From positions 124,001-188,000 of the forward strand of contig JAUWAU010000004.1 in assembly GCA_030601885.1 (NCBI GenBank): a stretch of DNA of 64,000 nucleotides, given 5' to 3'. This document shows positions 35,678-44,808 of this stretch, in pieces; within the stretch, counting starts at the first letter, position 1, and every line of letters begins with the position of its first letter. A model generated the notes under the pieces. The model was given only the letters and a program-made list of their open reading frames with translations, was not told where the DNA came from and searched no databases. The position numbers and the translations under genes were made by a program. Origin of the DNA: Armatimonadota bacterium. GTDB lineage: Bacteria > Armatimonadota > Zipacnadia > JAUWAU01.

Positions 35678-35770
35678 TGCTGTCCTCCCACAGCGTGATG
35701 GCGGCAGCGCCTGGGACTGTGGCCTTCGCTCGGCCGGCGGGACGGCTCGGTCCCGCGGGCACACGTCTAC

Positions 35771-35803
35771 CAAAAAGCCTCTCGTCTCCAGGGACGAGAG
35801 GCT
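35771..35803 (-). terminator. Intrinsic terminator of the T-box leader
   Basis: On the minus strand an 11-bp perfect stem (AGCCTCTCGTC... GACGAGAGGCT, coordinates 35776-35786 and 35793-35803) is followed by TTTTT. Its left arm lies directly after the T-box sequence, so the antiterminator competes with it. Confidence 0.9.
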
Positions 35804-36025
35804 CACGTCTCGCGGTACCACCCAAGTTGCCACCGGCCGGCTACCCGCCGCTGGCCAGCGGCCGCTCCATGACTCGATAACGCGCGTCACGCGCCCTGAC
35901 CTACTGGGGCACTGATGTCTGCCCGTTCAGCCAGGGACTCCGGGGCGACTTTCGGTAGGGGCGACCGCCGGACCTCGCACCTGCCGCCGGCTCTCTGAGG
36001 CCGCTGGGCCTACCTACTCCTCCCC
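35771..36025 (-). promoter_or_regulatory. T-box riboswitch upstream of ilvD
   Basis: This leader binds uncharged tRNA and releases transcription of the amino acid genes. The minus-strand sequence shows, in order: Stem I with the AGTA side of the specifier loop (GGAGGAGTAGGTAG); the distal AGAG and GGTGCGAG loops; the returning strand CTACCGAAAGTCGCCCC; the T-box GGGTGGTACCGCG (35823-35811); and the terminator. The AGUA/GAA loop places the likely specifier as GTC (35949-35947), a valine codon, which fits ilvD. The alternative reading AGT cannot be excluded by eye. The terminator stop is 93 bases from ilvD. Confidence 0.9.
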
Positions 36026-36054
36026 ATCATCGCTTTGGGAACTTCACTTGTCAA
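36026..36054 (-). promoter_or_regulatory. Promoter of the T-box-ilvD operon
   Basis: A perfect TTGACA (36054-36049), 17-base spacer and GATGAT (36031-36026) place the transcript start just before Stem I of the T-box. Confidence 0.7.
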
Positions 36055-36248
36055 GACCGTCGCGCAACGTCCTGTACGTCTCGGCGTCGGCCACTGGCGA
36101 AGATAACACAGCGTGGGCGGCGTGTCAATTCGCAATTGTGAGACGCGCCACCCACATCAGCCCGCGGTGGTGAAGCCGCATTCTTGCCAGAGGTGCTCCG
36201 CCTGCCAATACCGAAAGCTTGCCGACACAGGTGGCCGGAGCGGGCCCT

Positions 36249-37058
36249 ATGAGCCAGGTTGAGTACAAAGAGCTGGCACACTTATACGACCTTATCAATG
36301 AGGAGTTCATCGCCTACGACCTTCAGGCAACGTACGTGGCCCGCCTGCTTCGCGCGGCGAACCTGAGGGGCAATCGGCTCCTGGACCTGGCCTGCGCAAC
36401 GGCGCAGCATGCCACACGCCTCGCGGCAGCCGGCTTCGCCGTGACCGGCGTGGATCTCTCCCCTGCCTTGCTCGCGCAGGCCGCCGCTCGAGGTCGCGCC
36501 CGTCGAGTTCAGCTTGTGTGCGGGGACATACGCCGCCTGCCCCTTCTCAAGAGCTTTGATGCGGCCATGTGCCTGAACCATACCCTCAACTACATGCTCG
36601 GCGATGACCTGGCCCGGGCATTTCACGACATAGCGCAACGTCTACGCCCCGGAGGCCTCTTCGTGTTCGACTTCTTCGATTACGGGGCGAAAGACGAGTG
36701 GATCGCCGCGTGGCGCGAGTGCGCCATCGGCGACGGTATCCGCGTGGATATGACGCACCGTCAATCCATCGATGCGGCGGGCCGCGTCGCGACCGATGTG
36801 CACACGTACGAGGTGCGCGAGAGTGAGCGAGTGAGCACCCACGTGGGCGAGGACCATCTGCGAGTAACGCACACTGAGGAAGTGTTGGCGGAGCTTGTGT
36901 CTTGTGGCTTTCGCGTGCTCAAGGCCGGAACGAAGCACCAGCTTGGCCTCGAGCCCACAACGAAGAGCGTGGCTGTGCTCGCACAGGCAGTCCCACGCGA
37001 TATGCGCGGTGCACGGTGGCTCGGATGTGGCGACGGCTTTGGATCTGTCGCGAAGTAA
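36249..37058 (+). CDS. Class I SAM-dependent methyltransferase
   Basis: A 269-residue methyltransferase. Motif I is LLDLACATAQHATRLAAAGF (the usual DxGxGxG is degenerate), followed by VTGVDLSPALLAQA and the motif IV-like FDAAMCLNHTLNYM; RPGGLFVFDFFDYG follows. The substrate is unknown. I use the ATG at 36249 with GGAG upstream. It is transcribed divergently from the T-box operon. Confidence 0.85.
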   Translation: MSQVEYKELAHLYDLINEEFIAYDLQATYVARLLRAANLRGNRLLDLACATAQHATRLAAAGFAVTGVDLSPALLAQAAARGRARRVQLVCGDIRRLPLLKSFDAAMCLNHTLNYMLGDDLARAFHDIAQRLRPGGLFVFDFFDYGAKDEWIAAWRECAIGDGIRVDMTHRQSIDAAGRVATDVHTYEVRESERVSTHVGEDHLRVTHTEEVLAELVSCGFRVLKAGTKHQLGLEPTTKSVAVLAQAVPRDMRGARWLGCGDGFGSVAK

Positions 37059-37081
37059 TGGGATGGGGTGGGCGGAGGGAG

Positions 37082-37285
37082 ATGACGGTGAAGCTTCTTC
37101 TGGGGCAACCGAAAAACGGCCTGGACATAGTGTATCGGGGCCGGGCCTACATGAGCCAACTGGGGTTGGCCAGTGTCGCGGGCCTCATGCCGGTGTATCA
37201 CCATGGACAGCCGGTTTACCGGCCTGGCACCTCCCGGGCCGTTGGCGCCTCGCACGCTTCGATGGCCCGGCGTGCCTCGTCGTAG
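37082..37285 (+). CDS. Possible small protein downstream of the methyltransferase
   Basis: A 67-residue frame (MTVKLLLGQPKNGLDIVYRG...) opens just after a GGAGGGAG site, 23 bases past the methyltransferase. Its last third overlaps the 3' end of the PfkB gene on the other strand. There is no recognised family; it may be spurious. Confidence 0.3.
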   Translation: MTVKLLLGQPKNGLDIVYRGRAYMSQLGLASVAGLMPVYHHGQPVYRPGTSRAVGASHASMARRASS

Positions 37286-38274
37286 GTGAGTATGCCGGCT
37301 TTCGCGCCGACTTGCGAGATCACGGCAGCGGCGTTTGCCGTCCCCATGAGCATGCCGCGGGCGATATCGCCTCCCTTGATTAGCTCGCCCACGAATGCCG
37401 CGCAGTACGCGTCGCCGGCTCCCACTGTGCTGTCCACATCCACCTGAGACGCAGGCATGCTCCAGCGCGTGGCGCCATCGTAGGCGCACGAGCCGTTCTC
37501 CCCGTCGGTGATCACGACGATCTTGGGTCCGCACTCCTTGAGGCGCTCGAAGGCGGCCTGCATGCTCTCAGCCCACTCCTCCCGGTCAAAGCCGGCCTCG
37601 CCAACATCCACGGCAGTGTCGGCCGGCCCCTCGCCGGTGATAAGCGCCGCCTCGCGGCGGTTGAGAAACAGCACCTCGAGCGTGGCCAGTATCTCGGAGA
37701 GCCCGCCCACTCCCTGGCGGATCTGGGCCGATCCGGGGTTCATTACCGTGCTGATGTGGTGCTCCTCGGCAAAAAACGCGATGTCATCCAGCCATTCGGC
37801 GCTGCTGCCGCTGAGCGACGAGACGTATATCCACCGCGTCTCTTTGAGCCGGTCCCAATCGATGTCATCGCCGCGGAGCGTATTATTGGCCCCCCGATGG
37901 ACGAGTATCGTGCGGTCGCCCTCGAAGCTCGTCAGGATCGCCGAGAAGCCGGTGTGATGCTCTTTGGTGGTGACCACCAGCGAGCAGTCTACGCCCTCCC
38001 GCCCCAGTTGGCCCAGCACCTGCCGCCCGGGCTCATCATCACCCACTTTGCCGAAGAAGGCCGTCCTCAGCCCGAAACGGGCAAAGGTCACCGCCGTGTT
38101 CGTAGCTCCGCCGCCCGTGTCTATTTGAATCCGGTCCACTTCGATCTTCGCCGGATAGTCGAAGGCGAGGTAGCGGTGCTCGGCCTCCAGCTCCGCGAGC
38201 TGCAGCACTTTGGCGCCTGCCACCGTCAGAAACACGTCCTGCGTGGCTGTACCGATGGTGATCACATCGTGCAT
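37216..38274 (-). CDS. PfkB-family sugar kinase
   Basis: A 352-residue ribokinase-like enzyme starting MHDVITIGTATQDVFLTVAG. The sugar-binding DTGGGATNTAVTFARFG and the catalytic anion-hole signature VDSTVGAGDAYCAAFVGEL are clear, so it phosphorylates a carbohydrate or nucleoside. The substrate cannot be told. The upstream extension to 38325 is not family-like. Confidence 0.88.
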   Translation of the reverse strand: MHDVITIGTATQDVFLTVAGAKVLQLAELEAEHRYLAFDYPAKIEVDRIQIDTGGGATNTAVTFARFGLRTAFFGKVGDDEPGRQVLGQLGREGVDCSLVVTTKEHHTGFSAILTSFEGDRTILVHRGANNTLRGDDIDWDRLKETRWIYVSSLSGSSAEWLDDIAFFAEEHHISTVMNPGSAQIRQGVGGLSEILATLEVLFLNRREAALITGEGPADTAVDVGEAGFDREEWAESMQAAFERLKECGPKIVVITDGENGSCAYDGATRWSMPASQVDVDSTVGAGDAYCAAFVGELIKGGDIARGMLMGTANAAAVISQVGAKAGILTYDEARRAIEACEAPTAREVPGR

Positions 38275-38288
38275 CGTCCGAGCCCCTC

Positions 38289-38423
38289 TTATACCTCGCC
38301 CCAGTGCTGGCGGAGGTTCAGCCATTCTTGCATTTTCGATGCCGCCACGTATCCCGCGTCGCTCTCCAGCTCACGAAGTCCGTCCAGGCCTGGCAGCGCC
38401 CACGAGCATTTCCATACCGGCAC
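38289..38423 (-). CDS. Possible small ORF upstream of the PfkB gene
   Basis: A 44-residue frame from a GTG with GGAGCG about 10 bases upstream ends 14 bases before the kinase start. It reads VWKCSWALPGLDGLREL and ends EWLNLRQHWGEV. No family is recognised; it may be a leader peptide, a remnant or chance. Confidence 0.25.
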   Translation of the reverse strand: MPVWKCSWALPGLDGLRELESDAGYVAASKMQEWLNLRQHWGEV

Positions 38424-38558
38424 GCGTGCAGACGCTCCTTCCGTCTTTGCCCGCGTGTATCCTGCCCCCGCCGCGCGATGAGGCAGGAAGGCTGCCGATG
38501 AGCCGGAGACACCGCGTGGGTGTGGGCGAGCCGGGCGGATGCCGATCAAGGCGCGACC

Positions 38559-39518
38559 TCAGGGCAGCAGGCGGCGCGCGCCAATGTAGTGACGGTTGTA
38601 GTAAGGGCTGTCGAGGGGGGTGATGGCAACTTTACCGATCCCGCTGGAGGCGTGGATGAACTTGCCTCCGCCGGTGTAGATGCCGACGTGTGAGATGCTC
38701 GGCCCCGATGCGCCGGTGAAGAAAACGAGGTCGCCGGGGCGGAGTTGCTCCCGGCTTACCGGACTGCCCACGGCGTATTGCCGACCGGCCGTACGTGGGA
38801 CGCGCTTTCCGAGCGAGCCCATGACGGTGAATACCAGCCCCGAGCAGTCCATGCCGGCTCGGGTCTCGCCGCCCCAGAGGTACGGGACACCAATGTACCG
38901 CATTGCCTGCGGCACGAGGGCTGTATCCGCGGCGCCGCTGCTGGTGCTGCGTGCCGCGCTGAGCATCTCGGCGAATACCCACCCGACGGCTCCGTTGCTC
39001 AAGAGCACCTTCCGCCAGGCGCCGCTGGCCGCGAGCACGTCGGCCTGTGCGTCCTTCGTCGCCGTGGCGATGATGTGCCCGCCAAGACTCGGCTCGTCCC
39101 GCAGCGGCGTGCCGGACGCCGCCACGACGGTCGCTGCCATCTCCGTCGCGCGAACGGGACGGAGCATGGCGACCTGCGCCGCCAGGCTGCCGTCGCCGGC
39201 GGTGGCTTCCGGTGCCTCAGCCATCAGCTCCCGATAGAACTGGCGCGTGTGGGCCACAAGGTCGAACGACGCGGACGCTCCGGAGGCTGCGCCGGCGGGC
39301 CGGTGGGGCGCCCGCGTGCTCCCGCTGCCGATGTTTGCCGGCTGGCGCAGCTCCGCCTCCAGTTCGCTGGCGAACCGCCCAACGGAGCGCATAGCCCCCG
39401 CAATGCCGGGGGCGATGGGTTCCGCCGCGGCTTGGTGCGCCGTGGCTGTCGCACAGAGAAGAAGCGCCACGGATGCCAGCCATGAAGGTGTTGTCGCGCA
39501 AGGGACTTTGATGCCCAT
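38559..39518 (-). CDS. Secreted NlpC/P60 peptidase with SH3-like domain
   Basis: A 319-residue exported cell-wall hydrolase. A signal peptide (residues 1-32) is followed by a helical segment, a bacterial SH3-like domain (LRDEPSLGGHIIATATKDAQ... WRKVLLSNGAVGWVF) and a C-terminal NlpC/P60 domain. The catalytic Cys is in GMDCSGLVF, the His in SHVGIYTGGG, and the third residue in FIHASSG. It should cut peptidoglycan stem peptides. It lies downstream of the metal locus. Confidence 0.9.
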   Translation of the reverse strand: MGIKVPCATTPSWLASVALLLCATATAHQAAAEPIAPGIAGAMRSVGRFASELEAELRQPANIGSGSTRAPHRPAGAASGASASFDLVAHTRQFYRELMAEAPEATAGDGSLAAQVAMLRPVRATEMAATVVAASGTPLRDEPSLGGHIIATATKDAQADVLAASGAWRKVLLSNGAVGWVFAEMLSAARSTSSGAADTALVPQAMRYIGVPYLWGGETRAGMDCSGLVFTVMGSLGKRVPRTAGRQYAVGSPVSREQLRPGDLVFFTGASGPSISHVGIYTGGGKFIHASSGIGKVAITPLDSPYYNRHYIGARRLLP

Positions 39519-39613
39519 GATGAATCATCGGCGGGGCCGCGGATGCCGCCGTGCGGCCCCGCCGCATCTATTCGTTTACGCGAGCGCCCGAGCTGCTGCA
39601 GCCCACGGGCGCC

Positions 39614-40030
39614 CTACTCCTCTTCGTCGTCCTCTGGCCCGTCCTCGTCGGTGCCTTCGCCCTCAGCGGCGCCCTTTATGCGCGCCTTAAAGAACATGGT
39701 GCACTTCGGGCATTTGCCGGCCGTGTCGGAGAGCACCACCTCGTCGTGCATATCCAGCATATCGCAGTAGTACTCTACTTCCTGCCCCTCGGGCGCAACG
39801 CCGACCAGGAACTCATCACAGCCCTCCTCGGTGCAGCGTCCCGGTGTATCGGAGGTGACACTCTCGTGCACCGGACACTGGTACGTGATGGCGGTCGCCA
39901 CCGTTGTCGGGGTCGGGAGCGGGGGCGGTTCGGCCACACCCGTTCCCTCGGGCGGCGCCTTCTTGCCACATCCCGACGCAGCGAAAGCCAGGGCTGCGAC
40001 GACGAACAATACCGCAACATATCTCCACAT
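39614..40030 (-). CDS. Lipoprotein with heavy-metal-binding domain
   Basis: A 138-residue lipoprotein: lipobox in FAASGCGKK, then a YHS-like heavy-metal-binding domain (YQCPVHESVTSDTPGRCTEE) and a second Cys pair (YYCDMLDMHD, KCPKCTMFFKA), and a very acidic tail. CusB in this locus carries the same type of domain. GGAGGTG precedes the ATG. It lies just downstream of cusA and could capture periplasmic copper or silver. Confidence 0.82.
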   Translation of the reverse strand: MWRYVAVLFVVAALAFAASGCGKKAPPEGTGVAEPPPLPTPTTVATAITYQCPVHESVTSDTPGRCTEEGCDEFLVGVAPEGQEVEYYCDMLDMHDEVVLSDTAGKCPKCTMFFKARIKGAAEGEGTDEDGPEDDEEE

Positions 40031-40126
40031 CGCTCTCTCACCTCCTTCCGAACTTCCCATACCCCGCGTACGGTACGTGAGTTTGACTTGGATTCCGCTC
40101 ATCGGATTCCGACACTCGTTGCCCTC

Positions 40127-43100
40127 TCAGCGCTCAGACGTGTCTGCTTCCTCCGGCGGCGGCTCATCCACCCAGGTGATCCAGCGCTGCCGCCACAGGG
40201 AATAGACAGCCGGGACGATCTCCAGCGTCAGGATAGTGGAGGTGACCAGGCCACCGATCATGGGCAGGGCGATGCGCTGCATGACGTCGGCGCCCGCGCC
40301 GTGAGACCACATGATGGGCAACAGGCCCAAGATTGTAGTGGAGACGGTCATCAGCTTGGGCCGGATGCGCTGGACGGCGCCCTCGGTGATGGCCTCGAAC
40401 AGGTCGTGCTGCGTCCGCATGCGGCCCTCGCGCCGGTAGCGCTCGAAGGCCTCATCGAGGTACACTATCATGATGACGCCGGTCTCGGCGGCCACGCCGC
40501 CCAGAGCGATCATGCCCACCGCCACGGCCACGCTCATGTTGTAGCCGGCGAAATGCAGCGCCCAGAAGCTGCCGATGAGCGCGAACGGCACGGAGAGCAG
40601 GACGATGAGCGTCTGGGCGATGTTGCCGAAGTTCAGGAACAGCATGACCACCACAATGGCCAGGGTGACGGGAATCACCAGCTTCATGCGCTTGGCCATG
40701 CGCTCCATGAACTCATATTGCCCGGTCCATGCGAGGCGGTAGCCTCCGGGCATAGTCGGATAGAGCTCATCGAGCAGCTTCTTCTTGGCCTCCTGGACGT
40801 AACCGCCGATGTCGCGGCCGGCGACGTCCACGTACACCCAGCCGGTCAATTCGCCATCCTCGTTCTTGACCACCGGCGGACCGGTTGACAGTTGGATGTC
40901 GGCAAGCTGCGTGATGGGCACCTGCGCACCCGTAGGCGTCGGGACCAGCACGCGGCGGAGCTTTTCCAGGTCGTCGCGCAGTTCGCGGCCGTAGCGCACA
41001 TTGATCTGGTAGCGCTCTCGGCCTTCGATGGTCACGTCAATGTTCATGCCGCCGATGGCCGTCTGCACCACGTCTTCGACGTCCTCCACCGTCAGCCCGT
41101 AGCGGGCGGCCACCTCCCGCCGGGGGGTAAAGTCCAGAAAGTATCCCCCGGTGACCCGCTCGGCGTACACGCTGCGCGTGCCAGCGATGGGCTGCAGGAG
41201 CGCCTCGATGTGCTTGCCGATCTCTTCGATGGTTCCCAGGTCGTCGCCGAATATCTTTATGCCGATGGGTGTGCGGATGCCGGTAGTGAGCATGTCAATG
41301 CGCGTTTTGATGGGCATAGTCCACGCATTCGTCCACCCCGGGAACTTTATCACACTATCGAGCCGCTCCACCAGTTCGTCCCAGTCGATGGGGCACTCTT
41401 CCGGCCAGAAGTGCCGCAGGGCCTTCTTGACCGGCTCTGGCGCCCATGAGGAGTACCAGCGCTGCCGTGGCATCGTCCGCTTCAGCAATATGTTAGTCTC
41501 CACCATGCTCAGAGGCGCCGGGTCGGTGGAGGTGCGGGCACGGCCCACCTTGCCGAATACCAGCTTCACCTCGGGAAAGAGGTCCTTGTTGGCTATGAGT
41601 TTGTCTTGGGTCTGAAGTACCTTGCCCGCCTCGGTGATGGAGATGCCCGGCAGGCAGGTGGGCATGTACAGCATGTCGCCCTCGTTCAACGGTGGCATGA
41701 ATTCGCTGCCCAGCTTCGGGATCCACCGCGACACAAGCGGGATGTTCAGAGCGAGCGGAGCGGCGGAGGCGATGCCGAGGATGGCGATGCCGATAGTGAT
41801 GAAACGGCGCCGCCTGAGGGTAGCCATCCACGGCGTGTACCAACGGTGCAGCCGGCGGCTGATAGGGTGCTCGGTCTCGGGGCGGATGTGCCCGCGAATG
41901 AGCACGACCATCAGCGCCGGCGCCAGACTGATCGAGAGTATGGAGGCGAAGAACATGGAGAATGTCTTGGTGTAGGCCAGCGGCTTGAAGAGCCGGCCCT
42001 CCTGGGCCTGAAGGCTAAACACCGGCAAGAATGACGCCGTGATGATGAGCAGCGAGAAGAAAAGCGGTTTGCCCACTTCCTTGGCCGCCTCAATGATGAT
42101 GGTGGTGCGGTCTGCCCCCTCCGGCGCCCGCTCCAGCTTTTTATGGGCGTTTTCAATCAGCACCACCTGCGCGTCCACCATGGCGCCAACTGCGATGGCG
42201 ATTCCCCCGAGCGACATGATATTGGAGGTGACGCCGAGAAAGTACATGGGGATGAAGCTCAGGAGGACCGCGATGGGCAAGGCAATGACCGCTACCAGCG
42301 CGCTGCGCAAGTGCAGGAGGAAGATAACGATGACCATGCTAACGATTAGTGCTTCCTCGATCAGGGTCCGCTTCAACGTGGCGATTGAGCGAAGGATGAG
42401 GTCAGAGCGGTCATAGGTGACGACGATCTCGACGCCCTCGGGCAGGCTCGGCTTTATCTCCTCGATCTTTTTCTTGACCCGATCAATGACCTTGAGCACG
42501 TTCTCGCCGAAGCGAACGACCACGATTCCCCCGACCACCTCGCCTCTGCCATTCAGCTCGGCGATACCGCGTCGGATATCGGGCCCCAGGTGCACGCGGG
42601 CCACATCGCGCAGCAGAATCGGCGTGCCCTGCCCATCGGTGCCCACCAGGACCTGCTCCAGGTCCGCGACCTTTTGGATGTAGCCGCGACCGCGGACCAT
42701 GTACTCCTTTCCGGCGAACTCTATCGTCCTGCCGCCCACATCCGCATTGCTGCGCCGAATACTGGCGACGATCGCTTTGATGGGCAGCTTGTAGGCGACC
42801 AGCTTGTTGGGGTCCAACTCCACCTGGTATTGCTTCTCAAATCCACCAACGCTGGCCACTTCGGCTACGCCATCCACACTGGAAAGCCAGTACCGCAGAT
42901 ACCAATCCTGAAAAGACCTGAGCTGTTGCAGGTCGTTCTTTCCCGTTTCATCAACGAGCGCATACTCGAAGCCCCAGCCCACGCCGGTGGCGTCGGGGCC
43001 GAGCGTCGGCGTCACCCCGGGCGGGAGCTGCCCGGTGATGCCACTGAGGTACTCCAGCACGCGGCTGCGGGCCCAGTAGATGTCGGTGCCGTCATCGAAC

Positions 43101-43387
43101 AGGACGTACACGAAGGAGAGCCCGAAGAACGAATACCCGCGCACAACCTTGGAGCGCGGGGCGGCCAGCATGGCGGTGACGATGGGATACGTGATCTGGT
43201 CCTCGACCAAGTTCGGCTCGCGGCCGCGCCATTCGGTGAAGATGATCACCTGCACGTCGGAAAGATCGGGAATGGCGTCCAGCGGGAGGTTGAGCATGCA
43301 GTAGACGCCGGCGCCGGCGGCAAAGAGCACGAACAGAAACACCATGAATCGGTTTCTGGCGGAGAATTCAATGAGGTTCTCTATCAC
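40127..43387 (-). CDS. cusA: CusA-type heavy-metal RND efflux pump
   Basis: A 1,086-residue inner-membrane proton antiporter of the heavy-metal RND family. It starts MIENLIEFSARNRFMVFLF and has GGIAIAVGAMVDAQVVLIEN and YLDEAFERYRREGRMRTQHD. The three copper-binding methionines of CusA appear conserved in context: DMLYMPTCLPG, PLSMVETNI and RIDMLTTGI. This supports Cu(I)/Ag(I) transport rather than the divalent CzcA type. It forms a tripartite pump with the following two genes; CusB is 18 bases upstream. Confidence 0.95.
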   Translation of the reverse strand: MIENLIEFSARNRFMVFLFVLFAAGAGVYCMLNLPLDAIPDLSDVQVIIFTEWRGREPNLVEDQITYPIVTAMLAAPRSKVVRGYSFFGLSFVYVLFDDGTDIYWARSRVLEYLSGITGQLPPGVTPTLGPDATGVGWGFEYALVDETGKNDLQQLRSFQDWYLRYWLSSVDGVAEVASVGGFEKQYQVELDPNKLVAYKLPIKAIVASIRRSNADVGGRTIEFAGKEYMVRGRGYIQKVADLEQVLVGTDGQGTPILLRDVARVHLGPDIRRGIAELNGRGEVVGGIVVVRFGENVLKVIDRVKKKIEEIKPSLPEGVEIVVTYDRSDLILRSIATLKRTLIEEALIVSMVIVIFLLHLRSALVAVIALPIAVLLSFIPMYFLGVTSNIMSLGGIAIAVGAMVDAQVVLIENAHKKLERAPEGADRTTIIIEAAKEVGKPLFFSLLIITASFLPVFSLQAQEGRLFKPLAYTKTFSMFFASILSISLAPALMVVLIRGHIRPETEHPISRRLHRWYTPWMATLRRRRFITIGIAILGIASAAPLALNIPLVSRWIPKLGSEFMPPLNEGDMLYMPTCLPGISITEAGKVLQTQDKLIANKDLFPEVKLVFGKVGRARTSTDPAPLSMVETNILLKRTMPRQRWYSSWAPEPVKKALRHFWPEECPIDWDELVERLDSVIKFPGWTNAWTMPIKTRIDMLTTGIRTPIGIKIFGDDLGTIEEIGKHIEALLQPIAGTRSVYAERVTGGYFLDFTPRREVAARYGLTVEDVEDVVQTAIGGMNIDVTIEGRERYQINVRYGRELRDDLEKLRRVLVPTPTGAQVPITQLADIQLSTGPPVVKNEDGELTGWVYVDVAGRDIGGYVQEAKKKLLDELYPTMPGGYRLAWTGQYEFMERMAKRMKLVIPVTLAIVVVMLFLNFGNIAQTLIVLLSVPFALIGSFWALHFAGYNMSVAVAVGMIALGGVAAETGVIMIVYLDEAFERYRREGRMRTQHDLFEAITEGAVQRIRPKLMTVSTTILGLLPIMWSHGAGADVMQRIALPMIGGLVTSTILTLEIVPAVYSLWRQRWITWVDEPPPEEADTSER

Positions 43388-43405
43388 TGTACTTTGCCAC
43401 CGTTC

Positions 43406-44782
43406 TCAGTGCTGGTGCCCGGCGGGCATTGCCTCGCCCATGCCGGATAATGCCGCCTTGAGACGGCTCTCGGAATCAATCATGAAGTTGCCGCTGACCA
43501 CGATCTCGTCGCCCTCCGCCAACCCCGCGATCACCTCGTACGAATCATCCACCTTCATCCCCAGCTTGACGTCCCGAGGCTGGAAATAGCCGTCCTCCAG
43601 GACGCGAAAGACGACCTGCCTCGTGCCCGAATCCAGCACGGCCTCTTCCGGCACGGCCAGTTTTTCGCCTAGCGGAACTTTCAGCTCGACGTTGGCGTAC
43701 ATCCCGGGCTTCAGCTTCACCCCCGGATTCGAGAACTCGAACCGCGCCTTCATGGTGCGAGTTCTGGTCTCCATGTACGGGTACAAATAGCTGACCTTGC
43801 CGCTGAAGGTCTCGTTCGGATACGACTCCACCGTCAAGGTAGCCAACTGACCCACCTCGACCAGCGGAAGCTCATATTCGTACACATCCGCCTGCACCCA
43901 CACCCGCGAGAGGTCGGCCACCCGGTACAGCCCACGAGAGCCGGACACACCCGCGGCGCTCGTGCTCGCCATCCCGCCCATCGCGCCCGTGCTCCCCGCG
44001 CCCATGCCCGATCCTCCTCCGCCCGCTGTCACTCGCATGCCCTCGAACACGTTCTTCGCCAGCACGTAGCCAGTGCTCGGAGCCCGCAGCGTGACGGTTT
44101 TCATCGTCTTGCCCGTGCGGCGGATCTTCTCGATCTCGCTCTGCGGAATGTCCCACAGCTCCAGCCGCTCCCTGGCGGCATCGGCCAGGGACTCGCCGGC
44201 GTTGGACACCTCCGGGAAGCGACTCCGAGTGAGCCGGTCGCGCGCCTTGAGGGCCAACAGGTAGTCGCGCTGCGTGGCCACCACCTCGGGGCTGTAAATC
44301 GTCAGCAGCGGCTGGCCCTGCTTCACGAACTCCCCGGTCGCGTCCACGTACAGCTTCTCAATCCATCCACTGATCTTGGTCGTGACGTCATAGATCCGCG
44401 TCTCGTCGGGCTCCACAATGCCGACGGTACGGATGACTTTGGTCAGGTCCTTGCGCTCTACTCGCCCTTTGCGCACCCCAATGAGCTGCTGCTTCCGAGC
44501 TGATATCTTCACCGCCGCAAGCCCCGGGATGCCCTCCACCTTCTCCGCGCCCTCCTCTTCTTCGATGAGCACGAAGTCCATGCCGCAAATGGGGCACTCG
44601 CCGGGCTCGTCGGATATATACGTCGGGTGCATGGGGCAGTGGTATCGTTGGGCTTGCTCAGCCACCCCGGCGGGACCTCCGTCCGTGGTGGATCGGCCGG
44701 CCAGGAAGCCCACGCCGGCGGCCACCAGCACCAGGATGAGGGCGCCTACAATCAGTAGGGCCTTCGACCTCCTCGTAGCCAT
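43406..44782 (-). CDS. cusB: CusB-type periplasmic adaptor
   Basis: A 458-residue membrane-fusion protein. An N-terminal anchor or signal (LLIVGALILVLVAAGVGFLA) is followed by a heavy-metal-binding domain (YHCPMHPTYISDEPGECPIC) and then the lipoyl/beta-barrel adaptor (GKVSYLYPYMETRTRTMKAR). A Met/Gly-rich insert (GGGSGMGAGSTGAMGGMAST) lies in the lipoyl region. GGAGG precedes the ATG. It links CusA to the outer-membrane factor. Confidence 0.93.
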   Translation of the reverse strand: MATRRSKALLIVGALILVLVAAGVGFLAGRSTTDGGPAGVAEQAQRYHCPMHPTYISDEPGECPICGMDFVLIEEEEGAEKVEGIPGLAAVKISARKQQLIGVRKGRVERKDLTKVIRTVGIVEPDETRIYDVTTKISGWIEKLYVDATGEFVKQGQPLLTIYSPEVVATQRDYLLALKARDRLTRSRFPEVSNAGESLADAARERLELWDIPQSEIEKIRRTGKTMKTVTLRAPSTGYVLAKNVFEGMRVTAGGGGSGMGAGSTGAMGGMASTSAAGVSGSRGLYRVADLSRVWVQADVYEYELPLVEVGQLATLTVESYPNETFSGKVSYLYPYMETRTRTMKARFEFSNPGVKLKPGMYANVELKVPLGEKLAVPEEAVLDSGTRQVVFRVLEDGYFQPRDVKLGMKVDDSYEVIAGLAEGDEIVVSGNFMIDSESRLKAALSGMGEAMPAGHQH

Positions 44783-44808
44783 TGGTGCACCTCCAGTCAG
44801 ATCACGGA

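Noticed and set aside
35955-35970. Another copy of the GTAGGGGCGA palindrome
   Set aside because: The match is part of T-box Stem I and is explained by the conserved CTACC pairing; the palindromic partner arm is missing.
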